From the NCBI RefSeq assembly GCF_048771995.1, contig NC_133063.1, forward strand, positions 7,700,001-7,764,000: a DNA stretch of 64,000 nucleotides, given 5' to 3'. The notes beneath the pieces were generated by a model that was given only the letters and a program-made list of their open reading frames with translations, was not told where the DNA came from and did no database searches. This document shows, piece by piece, positions 51,701 through 64,000 of the stretch (position 1 is the stretch's first letter; every line of letters starts with the position of its first letter). The translations under genes were made by a program, and so were the position numbers. Source of the stretch: Taeniopygia guttata (taxonomy: Eukaryota > Chordata > Aves > Passeriformes > Estrildidae).

Positions 51701-54236
51701 TTGGGAAATGATTGCATTTTCCTTGGAAAGTGAAAATGTGCTCTGATCCAGCCTTAGCATGGAAATTCAGATATTCAAGTTTTCACTCAGCAGGCTCTTT
51801 AGAGGGAAAATCTGTAAAAGTAAAATATACCTTTTTCACAGCTCAATGCATCATGGCAGGGGGCAGTGAAGGAGAGGAAGAGAGACAGAGAAAAACTCTC
51901 CGTTCTGGCATTGTGAGATCATTTACTGTGGTTTAAAAATAAGTAACCATTTTGCATATTTTGACACCTATCTTTACAAAGTTTGTAGCCAGCATCACTG
52001 TAAAAAGAAAAAAAAAAAAAAGGAAACAAAAAGCTACAGAGAGTCTTATGCCCAGTATAAATTGTCTCTTAGAAATGTGAGAGTAACCTGTGTCCAGAAG
52101 TCTGCTAAAAATGAAGAATAACAGTCCCTCTAATACTGAAAAAGACAAATGAAACTACTACCAGAGACCAAAATCAGACTTTACAGCTTTCCTGTGATGC
52201 AATTCAGCTTTCTTTGTCTTTAATTGGGTCAGCTTCTCTTCCTTTGCTGTTATTGCTGTGCTTTCATGGTTAATCACCATATTATTTGACAAAGCTGACC
52301 TACTTGGAGATCTAAAAAAATCAGTGATGAGAAGTTTTTGTTTCACTGCTAACTACCAAGCTTTGGCCCTTCTTTCCTGTATTTCCAGTTCACCTGTATT
52401 CAGATTGAGCAAATGAGATTCAGTATTCTGATTCATTTTGTTTTATTTCCAGACAAAATATCTGAACATACCAGCCAGAGAAAAGCAATTTAATTTATTT
52501 TTCTACCTAAAACTCAGGTTTTCTTTCAAAAACAACTGTATGGGCGGGAAAGAACAAAGTTTATGAAGTAAGGTCTACTTTTAAATGATGCATTTTTCAT
52601 GCTCTGTAGACTCACTTTACAGTGTACATAATGGGAAGTCCCTGGCAGAGCCAGAACAGCTCAGAAGGTTGCACTAGCTGCTGCTCCCTGTATGGAATCA
52701 ATAGGTTTCTTTCACTACATTCCATTTAGAGTCTGCTAGCAATTTCTTGGCACGTGAGGCAGGGGAGTTGCACTGTTACCAAAGAGTGCATTATTTTTAG
52801 ACAAAAGACTTGCACAAGTCCAACAAAAGCCTTGCAGAACCTCTGCTAGGGGTGACAAGCCAGAAGACTGGAAAAAGTTGGCTTGATCTCAGACTGTCTT
52901 TAAATGCCTTGGCAATGACATGAAATTGTCTTTTCTTCCATGAACAGGGAGTACATGTGATTAGAAAGCAGTATGAGACAAGGCATCAGTCATATCACAG
53001 ATGTACATGGTCACTTTTTGGAGTACTTTGAGTGAGCACTCATAATGGTATTCAGCACCAGGCAAAGTTTAATCCAATGAGCTGTAAAAATTTCCTGTTC
53101 TAAATCATTGCCACATAGAATATTTAATCTCTATGGGGAAAGAACTAAGCAGGAGGAAAAGTGACTTCTTTAAAAACAAATGGATTCTTACCATAGAACA
53201 GAAATGCTCTTGTCATCTGATTGTGCTGGTAGGTCTTGTTTATAGTAAAGAAGCAAACATCCTCTCCACACTGACTGAATCTCCCTGTCTCTCCAGTCAG
53301 GGGAGACCACCAGAGCAGGACAGGATAACGATTTACATCAGACTCTGTCTTAAAGCTGCTGTGAAGTTCTTGCTTCTTAAACTGAAAAGAATGTCTCTCC
53401 CCAGGCTTCAATGGGCTGCTGTGTAAACTGGAGATTACTGATACCTTATTCTCTGAATTGCCCAGTTCGGTGATAACCTTCAGGGAAATAAACATACACA
53501 TCACAACACATCACTGTCATTAGCCAGGACATCTGCTTGCAAACCAGAATTTAAGTATCAAGCACTAAGTCAGTATGTTAAGTTTCTGTCAATCAAATTG
53601 GATGCTTTCACTGACTGCAGACATCAGGTCATCTGATATCAGAACAGCAAAAGCTTTAATTTGAAATCGTAAGGAGAAGGCAGGAAATATATTTCTGTAG
53701 TGAGATACGGCCACATCACATGTGACTTAACAACACAACTTCTGCTTTCTCCCTGGAAAATGCATAGGGCAGAAAACAGCCCTTCAGTAGCCAGATTTAT
53801 TCTGAAAATTAGCTGTTAAAAAACCCATTAAGTTTTCTATGGGTCCAGCCTTCTCCCCAGCCTAACGAGTTCAAACATGTGAAAAGAGGAGGCAATGCTG
53901 GATAGAGGCACAACATGGCACACAGTGTGGCAACATTGCTGAGAAACTCCTCCAGGAGGTAAGAATATACACAAGAAAGGTATTTTCTGGGTTATGTCAG
54001 AGTCAGCTATCACCATGATGCCAATGCTGCTAACAGAGTAACTCCTGGTGAAGCACAGACTAGTATGGAAAATGTCTGTCGCCTCTCTCATCTGACAGAA
54101 TTGTGTCCTGCTTTGACAGCAATCTCATGCATACCCCACCCCCTTGCCCCTGTACCTGGAGTGTCAGCACAAGGAAAAAGGCAGCTGCAAAGCAGAAGCA
54201 AGATGCCCAAAGTATCTTCCTCCTCATCCTAATCAT
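45572..54236 (-). CDS. FUT10: FUT10 alpha-(1,3)-fucosyltransferase 10, complete coding region in four exons
   Basis: Joined exons 54236-54156, 53477-53192, 47796-46961 and 45796-45572 give 1428 bp, i.e. 475 residues plus TAA; from memory human FUT10 has about 479. All introns are GT-AG and phases agree (0, 1, 0). Residues 1-7 are basic and about 8-26 hydrophobic, a type II membrane anchor. WWSPLTGETG lies at 83-92, and the GT10 donor-binding motif at 271-301 (FENAICEDYITEK at 277-289, then VVPVYFGSP). NKT at 107 and NHT in exon 3 are possible N-glycosylation sites. GT10 enzymes transfer fucose from GDP-fucose. FUT10 and FUT11 sit in the early secretory pathway and have recently been reported as protein O-fucosyltransferases acting on EMI domains (known, not visible here). 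The paralogue FUT11 is the main alternative; the N-terminus and C-terminal tail fit FUT10 better. Recognised from remembered family sequence, no search run. No frameshift or stop was seen. Confidence 0.96.
45797..46960 (-). other. FUT10: FUT10 intron 3
   Basis: 1164-bp GT-AG intron between the catalytic and C-terminal exons. It holds an old, degraded CR1 fragment near 46515-46745; otherwise nothing recognised. Confidence 0.9.
46515..46745 (-). mobile_element. old degraded CR1 fragment in FUT10 intron 3
   Basis: Weak reverse-strand resemblance to the CR1 3' part (GATCCCACAACCTTTCTAGG, CAACCTCCTTCCAG). Many differences, so this is tentative. Confidence 0.45.
46961..47796 (-). CDS. FUT10: FUT10 coding exon 3 (main GT10 catalytic exon)
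   Basis: 836 bp encoding residues 123-401. The acceptor TTTTGTCTAG precedes GTACTGAC, which completes Gly123 with the last base of exon 2. The donor is AAAGAAAAG followed by GTATGTGTG in phase 0. It contains YVQSDC, SDRDSYVREL, the GT10 signature FENAICEDYITEK and DNYIDTFECMVC. The open frame continues past the donor for 43 codons to 46832; that tail is unlike the family and is intronic. Confidence 0.97.
50427..50955 (-). mobile_element. CR1 3' fragment in FUT10 intron 2
   Basis: Terminal TCACAGAATCTCAGAATC, then AAGTCCAACC, GAGGCCATGTCCTCTCGTG, CTTTTCTCCAGGCTGAACAA and GGCCCAAAACTGGACACAG, all CR1 landmarks in reverse. The open frames here are CR1 reverse-transcriptase remnants. Confidence 0.9.
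51189..51292 (+). repeat. 53-bp tandem duplication in FUT10 intron 2
   Basis: TGCATTTCAGAAGACATC... at 51189 and TGCATTTTAGAAGACATC... at 51242 match through CCAAGGACTC with few differences. Confidence 0.85.
53192..53477 (-). CDS. FUT10: FUT10 coding exon 2 (stem and start of catalytic domain)
   Basis: 286 bp encoding residues 28-122 plus the first base of G123. The acceptor is CTGAAG before GTTATCACC and the donor is TATG followed by GTAAGAATC. It carries the stem region, then the conserved WWSPLTGETG, the paired-cysteine stretch QCGEDVCFFT and an NKT sequon. Open frame beyond the donor is intronic read-through. Confidence 0.95.
53478..54155 (-). other. FUT10: FUT10 intron 1 (within the coding region)
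   Basis: 678-bp GT-AG intron separating the membrane-anchor exon from the stem exon. No repeat or extra exon recognised. Confidence 0.9.
54156..54236 (-). CDS. FUT10: FUT10 coding exon 1 (start codon, membrane anchor)
   Basis: Encodes 27 residues beginning MIRMRRKILW and ending LVLTLQ, followed by donor GTACAG in phase 0. The frame stays open a few codons upstream (a TTG at 54245), but the ATG at 54236 matches the N-terminus expected for the family, a short basic stretch followed by a hydrophobic anchor. The 5' UTR probably continues to a splice acceptor within about 60 bp upstream, since the likely promoter is 2 kb away. Confidence 0.92.
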
Positions 54237-56039
54237 GCTGCACAACCAGGCCTGCCAGAGCAGTTACATCTAGGCATTAGGAAGGTTGCTCATCCAAAGT
54301 CTTCACTCTTTGCTGCTGGGTTTTCCCACTTTATCCTTATTGCTCTTCATGGTGACTGCTGCTGAAAAAGAGTAGAGCATCAACACAGACAGCTCCTTCA
54401 AAGCTCGGTGGTTAGTTCCATGTCCACCCATAGACTTCTGTAGGTGCCAGAGCCACATTTTCAGCCAGGTATCCAGACAGCAGCCTGCACAAGACAACAC
54501 TCTTGCTCACAAAGCCCCAAGCACCTACTCTCCCTGCAGTCATCCTGGACATCCTCTCATCCTTTTAGTCAGTGTAAGGAATGCTGATGGCACTGGCTCA
54601 GTACAGGGTGAGGGCCACTGCTTTCATGAGTTTTTCGATGTCAAGCTGTGCTGCTTTTCAGCAGACTCACAAACAAAGAAGCAATGAAAGATTTTCCTTC
54701 ACTGGGTAATCTCTGAAAATGTTCCTGGAAAAGCCACACAACTACCTGCCCTTGGACTTTACTATATTTCAGTCTTCTGGGACTTCTCTTCACAAACATA
54801 AAGAGCTCATGAAATATGCTTGACATCCAATGCATAGAGAAAATAACCACACAATATACACACAACTCTGTCCACACCTAAACCCAGTTAAATTTAACAA
54901 GTTCCCCTTTCTGAGTAATCTGCACTTGTGTTAGTCTGCCTCTCTTCAAATAATTTTCCCTTCCCCATGCTTTGTTTTAGCTTTCAGAGAACCCTACTGT
55001 TTTCTCACATGATGGATGTTTCTGTACAAAAATCCCAACTCCTGGCAACAGAAGTTGTACAAGTCCAGCCAGGTCTTGAGAAATAAAAATAAAGGACGGT
55101 AGAAAGATAGGACTGTAGCACTCCACACAGAGATGTAAAGTTTGAAAATGTGAGTGTTCTGAAAACTCAGAGTTATGAAATTTATGCTGTTTTCCCTGCC
55201 AGCTTTGCCCCCATCTTAATCTCAATCACAAAGTTCTAAAGCCCTCACGAAGAGGGATGGGTCCCAAACCTACTGCCTGCTGTAGTACCATCACGGTGGT
55301 GCTGACAGCTAAAGGAAAAAAAATATTCTTTTTCTGCTCTCACTGACACATGAGTTCATCCCTTTCCCTCAAACACCAGAAAGGCCTCTTTAGCAAAATC
55401 TGACATGAAACCCTGCTGTGCAATTCTGCTCTGCACAGGCCAGCTGCTTTTGAAGGTCTGTGTGGGTGTGAAAGTGCATGGCTGCCAGTTAAGCGCTTCT
55501 CAGATCAGGCAGGATTTTCTATAAAGCCTCTGCACCTTCTGTGCCTCCTGCAGTACAGCCAAAAAGGGGCACCATGAGGCGAAGGGGATGAATTCTGCCC
55601 ACTGCTGTGTTGGCACACCTGGAGCTGGACAGTACTTTTAACACTATATATCTTACCAGGCCAGTGCATGGCAAAAAGCAAGATTCTGATGATCCACTGA
55701 ATACCACCCTAACCCCTGCCCTGGTAAAAGAGACTACTCTTGTAGTAATTGTCACATTTTCAGGTTCTAGAGGGGGAACTGACCACAGCATGGGTGTACA
55801 CCACCTATTAACCCAAGGCATCACTGAGCCATGGCTTCATTTTTGCATCTGCGGTGCCCAAGATGCAGTACTTCTGCCCAGCACTGCGGTGCGTACTCGG
55901 GCTGGGCCAGGCAAGGCTCTGTCCCGTCCCAGCAAAGCTTTCCCACCTCTGTCAGTCTGAGCAGAGGTCCTGAGCACTTGAGGGAAGGAGGATAAATCAC
56001 CACCCCAGGCTGCCCTGCGGGAGCAGCAGCTCCCTGCAA

Positions 56040-56520
56040 ATCCTTCCAAACTTCCTGCCAGCTCTCCCCGCCGCCTCTCCTTCCAGCTCCGTGTTGCCGC
56101 AATTCTATGGGCTCAGCATCCCAGCCAGGGTTTTTCCGGCTCCCTGAAACGCTGCCCCTTCCCTTCCCGGAGCTCTGCGCATCCCGCAGCCGCGGCCCTG
56201 CTCCCGCCGTGGGTCAGGCATCTTCTGGCCAGGCGTACTCACCCCGAGAAACTCGCTCCCGCCTCACCTCCGCCGTCCCGCTCTGGCCGGGTCTGAGGGG
56301 GTTTGGGGTGTTTTGCTGGGTTTTTTTTAACTTTCAGCGAGTGCACCCAGTTGCGGGGCGGCGGGGGCGGTGCGGTGCGCGCCTCCCTCCGCCCAGCCGC
56401 GGGGGCGGGGAAGGGGTCGGCTCTGCCCGGGGCCTGCACGGGCAGCGCGGAGGAGCCATCGCCGTCAGGGCGCCATCGCTTCCCCCTCACCCGGCTGCTC
56501 CTCTGCAAACCCTCCCTGCA
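56040..56520 (-). promoter_or_regulatory. FUT10: CpG island, probable FUT10 promoter
   Basis: CpG-dense, GC-rich block with GC-box-like runs (GGGGCGGGG near 56404) and a TGCGCA core near 56177, flanked by AT-rich DNA. It lies about 1.8 kb upstream of the FUT10 ATG in the correct orientation, and no other gene nearby needs it. Promoter assignment and direction are inferred. Confidence 0.7.
56243..56460 (-). other. FUT10: candidate non-coding first exon of FUT10
   Basis: On the minus strand a strong donor, CGGGGTGAGTACG, would end an exon at 56243 inside the CpG island. The upstream limit is a guess. Splicing to an acceptor just upstream of 54236 (for example CTCTGGCAG near 54250) would join a GC-rich 5' UTR to the coding exon. 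Supported only by the donor and location. Confidence 0.45.
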
Positions 56521-59353
56521 AGCCCTCACCTAATTCCCAAAATAAATCCGCCCCGACACTGATTCCTATAGCTGTTTGCATAACAACGCAGCAACGGTTT
56601 TGTGGGGTTTTTTTACAGCAGTGCTGGTGCTGTCCTGACGGAGAGTTTACACTGAGTGAGGCCAGCGGACAGGCAGAAAGAGAAATGGATCACGGCAGCA
56701 TCCCTGCCCGGTCTTGTGTACCGACCTGTGTGCCCGCCCGGGGCTCCCTGAGCCTGGGAAACACTTTGTGCGCCTCTTAACTCTTTGTAAATGCTGACTC
56801 CAAAAGCCTGGTTCTGCAGGGTCAGCTCCGTACTCATCCTCCACATACAGACTTGGGAACCACCCATTCTTGGATATGGAATTAGTGTATCGCGTACATA
56901 CACATTTGTATTAACACAAAAATACCTGATACCTTTACGCTTCTCCATAGGTACTTGTATTTATACAGAAAGACTTGAAAGTGAAGTATCTGCTGTTTCT
57001 AATGAAGACAGGGCAGGCAGGGGTGGTTGCAAGGGGCTGATTACCTGAGAGATTGGAGGGAAGAAGAATTCCAGAGCAGGCAGAGAGGACACCTGCGCCT
57101 CAACTGAAATGCATGACTAATAAAAACTGTAGAAATGTTATGCACACAGCTCCTGTCCGTATTCTGAGTGTGTAATGACAGCAAGCCTTCCTGAGAGGAT
57201 CAGAAGGACACCCAGCACCTAAATCCAGCCCTCTGCAGCAGTGTCCATGACCCTTGCCACACTGGCTCTGCTTCCTTTCCACTAAGCTATTTTTGCCAAT
57301 AGCCCCTTTGGAGCAACACACAGCTGTTACTGCACCAGAGAGGTCCGATTTTCTCTCTGAACTACCAGTCTCCTCCTAAGATGAAAACTAGCAACAGACA
57401 CTACAATGCTGGGACATACAGATTTATTTATACTCCAGTATTTGTTTAGTGATTAATCCCAGCTCTTGTCCCATTTGTTGCTTCCTCCCAAAAGTTTTAG
57501 CTGTTGGAGTAATATTTTTAAGTAGAAGCTTTCAGGCTAGGTTTTAATACTATCTTTGAAGCTGAATATTATCTTGAAGTGCTTACTTCGACCTGGAACA
57601 TGAAGGACCTGTACTCACTTCTAGTCGTGAGGGATGCAGCAAGAATCTCCAAGTATTATTTTGCAAAGCAGATTCACGTGAAATCAGAACCCTGCTTTTG
57701 CAGACCTTATTAGGAGTACCTAGAGTCTGTGAGGACTGAGGTTAGCATGGCACAATGAGTATGTAGTTCAGTAAATTAAATTGAGTGGTTGGAAATGGAT
57801 CGGAGACCTAGTATGTTTTATAGAAGGACTTTCTGTGATCCCAGTGCATTTTGATCTAATCTGTAATTTTAAACTTAGTTATATTCCTGGCTTTCACAGC
57901 TGGCAGACTCTTAAAGTGCTCTCACGAGGACAAAACTTAATTCTAAAATGCTTCAGCTTCCTTCAACAGGCTTGACTTTTCTCAGTTACTGTCCCTCAAA
58001 CCTTTTGAAGCAGTCCACAGATACCATAACCCACGCTTTGAGACTGAAAATACAGAAGTGAGTCCTGAGGGCAGTCCAGAGGGATAGCTGTATGATCTGC
58101 TGTCTGTCCCATGCCATACACAAGCTGTTCTTGGACCAGCTCAATCCAGTGGCTGGCATCAGAGAGACTCACTTTTGTTTCTTGTCCTGTTATGCCACTC
58201 TGAGGAAATAAGCTCTTATTGCAGGATCTGGTTTGTCTGTAATCCATATTAAATAGCTGGTAAAGATGATATCAGCATAAGCAATGGCAGGGCCAAATCA
58301 TCCCATAGGAATTCTGGCCACAACTGTTGCTCAAATAGCAGAGCTAATAAACCAGATTTCTTAAAGATCTGCATTTCGTGGTGTCCCCTGTTCATGGAAA
58401 GCTGTTGGTATCTAGCAAACTTGCAATGCAGCTTGTCTTTCCATGGGTCAGGAACAACAGCTTTTCTTTCTGCTTCATCTCTTACAAACAGGATTTACTG
58501 CATTTGAGGTTTCTCTCATGCAGATGTACACATGTCCACTGATCTGTTTTTAATACACTTTGGGGTTTTTTATGCCTGTCTTTTTGTTCTTCCCCTCTTT
58601 TTTTATTATTCTGCACTTTAGAACATTTTTCTTTCTCTTAGGTCATGCTGTGTATCTTTTCTGTCTCTAGATATGCCCATTCTCTTTCTGTTGTATTCAC
58701 AATCCTGTTATTCAAAGTAGATTTTCAGTAGATTTCCCTGTTTTTTTATCCTCCATTACATTAGTATAGTCTATATTACTGCAACACCCAGAAGCAGCAA
58801 CCACACTATGCACTCCAAAGAGTCATTGTACGAACATTCTGGCAGGAACAAATGAAGTCCTCAGAATAAAATAGGGCAGAAGAAAAGGCAGGGAGACAAG
58901 GAAAGCACAGAGTTCTTGTTCCCAAAGAAGACAAAGCTCATTGACACAAGAACCACCTGTGGGCCTGATTCTTCCTTGTCCTGGATCTTGTGTCTCAATT
59001 TGCAGCTCTGCATTTATACTCCCTCACTGTCACTGTGGCACTTTTCTTCTTCCAATAAAATCAGTGTAAAACACATGAAACACACAACAGCCCTTTCAAC
59101 ATGAGCAGCTCAAAATTAAAGACTTTAACCATTTCCATCACATATGGAATGATCTCCCACTTCCCTGAGAATACAGCACAGGTGCAGATGTATGCACAGC
59201 CCTTGCTACTGCCCATCTTCCCCTTTCTTTAATTCTCTCCATGCTAATGCATCTCAAAATGCCCCAGATTACAAATCCCTACACTGTATCAGCTGCTCTC
59301 TCTAATGACTGTCCTTAGCTACTTTTTCCTGCTGACCAACAGCACATCAGGGG
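56521..59353. other. spacer between FUT10 and FNTA promoters
   Basis: Low-CpG unique sequence with no recognised repeat or exon. The two genes diverge from either side. Confidence 0.6.
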
Positions 59354-59735
59354 ATCACAGAATCATTTAAGTTGGAAAAGGCATCTGAGATGATCCATCT
59401 TGTCAGCTAGAACACGGCCCAGTCTGCCCTGGGTAGTCTATTTCAATGTCTAATCACATTTTCTGAGAAGGAATTACACCTGACGTCCACCCTGAACCTC
59501 TCCTGGTGCAGTTTGAGACTGTGTCCTGTCACTGTTGCCTGGGAGAAGAGGCCAATTCCCACCTGGCTACAGCTTCTTTCCAGGTAGTTGAAGAGTGATA
59601 AGGTCACCCCTAAGCCTCCTTTTCTCCAGGCTAAACACCCCCAGTTCCTGCTGGCTCTGCTGCCTTCTCCAATTTCTCCCACTCAAAACCTTTCAAAACC
59701 TTCTCCAGTTTCACCTTTTTGCAGCGGCCAAATTC
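59354..59735 (-). mobile_element. CR1 3' fragment
   Basis: Reverse-strand CR1: CACAGAATCATTTAAGTTGG, then GTGTCCTGTCACTGTTGCC, then CTTTTCTCCAGGCTAAACA. Encodes only decayed reverse-transcriptase C-terminal remnants. Its upstream end abuts the LTR at 59741. Confidence 0.85.
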
Positions 59736-59740
59736 CTCTG

Positions 59741-60542
59741 TGTGGAAAATCTGTATTATATGGCTCTGCCCAAATAGTTACTATATATGCTGTATTTACA
59801 TTCTAATAGTATGGTAAATGTAGTTTTGTAGTTAAAATGAAGCTTTAGTAGTTGAAATAGAAAATATGTATGTGAAGGGGTTGTTTTTAAGGAACGAGAT
59901 GCTCGCTTCGAGGAACACCTAAATCTTCCAGAGAAGAGGAATTTAGGATTTTCTTATCAGAAGAAGCTAATTTCTTCAGGCCTTGCTTGGACTTGAAGAC
60001 ACCATGGGGATTGACATACTACAGACAGAGTTTCTTGTTTTAAATAGGATATATGCATAACTATGAAGGATATTTGAATATGCAATAGCATATTGTTTTA
60101 GGGGTGATTCCTTTGCTCACAAGGCATGATTTTCACGGAATCACAGAATCACAGAATAATGAGGTTGGAAGAGACCTCTAAGATCAAGTCCAACCTATGC
60201 TCTAACACCTCAACTAGACTATAGCACCAAGTGCCACGTCCAGTCTTTTTTAAACACATCCAGAGATGGTGATTCACCACCTCCCTAGGAAGACATTCCA
60301 GTGCTTTATTATTCTTTCAGTGAAAAATTTTTTCCTAATATCCAACATAAACCTTTGCTGACGTAGCTTGAGGCTTAGTGTCCGAGAGCATCTGGACGTC
60401 CGTAATTCTTTGCTTTTTATTGTCTTGCAATTGCCCTAACTCTAAATTTTATTACTCTAATTGTATTACTATTTTTAATAACCATTTTGTTATTATTAAA
60501 CGTTTAAAATTTTTAATAACCGAGTGATTGGCGCTTTTCACA
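59741..60542 (+). mobile_element. LTR of an avian endogenous retrovirus, interrupted by CR1
   Basis: Begins TGTGGAAAA and ends TTTTCACA, inverted ends of LTR type. Flanks are CTCTG (59736-59740) and CTCCG (60543-60547), a 5-bp duplication with one C/T change. AT-rich, with ATTAAA at 60495-60500 as a possible poly(A) signal near the 3' end, so the orientation is that of FNTA. It resembles an LTR family I remember from songbird genomes. About 240 bp near 60140-60375 is an inserted minus-strand CR1. No retroviral coding sequence is attached, so it is a solo LTR. Confidence 0.7.
60140..60377 (-). mobile_element. CR1 3'-end fragment nested in the LTR
   Basis: Starts with the CACAGAATCACAGAAT terminal repeat, then GAGGTTGGAAGAGACCTCTA and CAAGTCCAACC, the CR1 3' UTR in reverse. 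LTR sequence resumes at about 60376. Confidence 0.85.
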
Positions 60543-60570
60543 CTCCGCCCTACGCTGTCAGCACGGGCGC

Positions 60571-60582
60571 CAAGATGGCGGC
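60571..60582 (+). promoter_or_regulatory. YY1-type site in FNTA promoter
   Basis: CAAGATGGCGGC matches the classic YY1 core-promoter motif, which in CpG promoters usually lies at or just downstream of the start site. It suggests transcription of FNTA begins near 60545-60575, right at the LTR edge. Confidence 0.6.
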
Positions 60583-60604
60583 GGGCGCTGTGAGCGCTCC
60601 CTGA
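60575..60604 (+). other. possible 9-codon upstream ORF in FNTA 5' UTR
   Basis: The ATG inside the YY1 motif opens a frame of nine codons followed by TGA, upstream of and not overlapping the FNTA ATG. It matters only if the transcript starts 5' of 60575. Confidence 0.35.
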
Positions 60605-60736
60605 GGAAACTCGGCGGGCAGGGGGAGGCCCGCGCCTTCCCGGTCCTCCGCGCCGGGGGCGGCGCTGTCGAGCCGCTCCGCCGCTCCGCCCCCCACCTCG
60701 GTGGTGCAGCCGCGTCCCGGAAGCGGCGGAGGAGCG

Positions 60737-64000
<3,264 letters not shown>

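Larger units (their letters stand above)
47797..53191 (-). other. FUT10: FUT10 intron 2
   Basis: 5.4-kb GT-AG intron. It contains a minus-strand CR1 3' end at 50427-50955, a 53-bp tandem duplication at 51189-51292 and a short poly-A tract near 52008-52021. The rest is AT-rich unique sequence with no recognised exon. Confidence 0.88.

Noticed and set aside
60701-60736. Upstream in-frame GTG as the FNTA start
   Set aside because: The ATG at 60737 has good context and gives the expected MAA- start; vertebrates rarely use GTG.

Overview
This is nuclear DNA of a bird, probably a songbird (the passerine call is an inference). The evidence is a set of CR1 retrotransposon copies in both orientations, several LTRs of avian endogenous-retrovirus type, vertebrate intron-exon structure with GT-AG junctions and CpG-island promoters, and two vertebrate genes whose exons read cleanly. 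Bacterial features such as operons, ribosome binding sites or CRISPR arrays are absent, and most long open frames are chance or repeat-derived.

Right third, genic. FUT10 (GT10-family fucosyltransferase) lies on the minus strand. Its coding sequence is complete in four exons: 54236-54156, 53477-53192, 47796-46961 and 45796-45572. All three junctions agree in phase and the predicted protein has 475 residues. Its likely promoter is a CpG island near 56.0-56.5 kb that holds a candidate non-coding first exon. FNTA, the shared alpha subunit of protein farnesyltransferase and geranylgeranyltransferase I, lies on the plus strand. It starts at 60737 inside its own CpG island, and its first five coding exons (60737-60891, 61544-61629, 62160-62274, 63116-63220, 63912-64000) run off the window end at about residue 184. 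The two genes are head to head, about 4.3 kb apart. They share no pathway beyond both modifying proteins.

Most notable structure: an LTR-like element (59741-60542, ends TGTGGAAAA...TTTTCACA, near-matching 5-bp flanks) stops 194 bp short of the FNTA start codon and abuts the CpG-island promoter. It has itself been split by a CR1 fragment.

Left two thirds (1-45.5 kb): no host gene could be supported. The region holds AT-rich unique DNA, microsatellites and retroelements. These include a solo LTR with a perfect 6-bp target duplication (ATAGGT) inside a CR1 at 38976-39679; a second LTR with a perfect 6-bp duplication (CCTTCC) inside a long CR1 at 30067-30636; a probable LTR at about 14.05-15.09 kb; and an unexplained LTR-like block at about 27.77-28.33 kb. 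A long CR1 with both ORF1 and ORF2 remnants spans about 26.99-30.95 kb. It is followed by a roughly 660-bp polypyrimidine tract, then by a 144-bp segment duplicated from 6 kb upstream.

I found no convincing new biological system. The best leads are the LTR at the FNTA promoter, the nested retroelement stack at 27-31.8 kb, and a few orphan exon-like frames.
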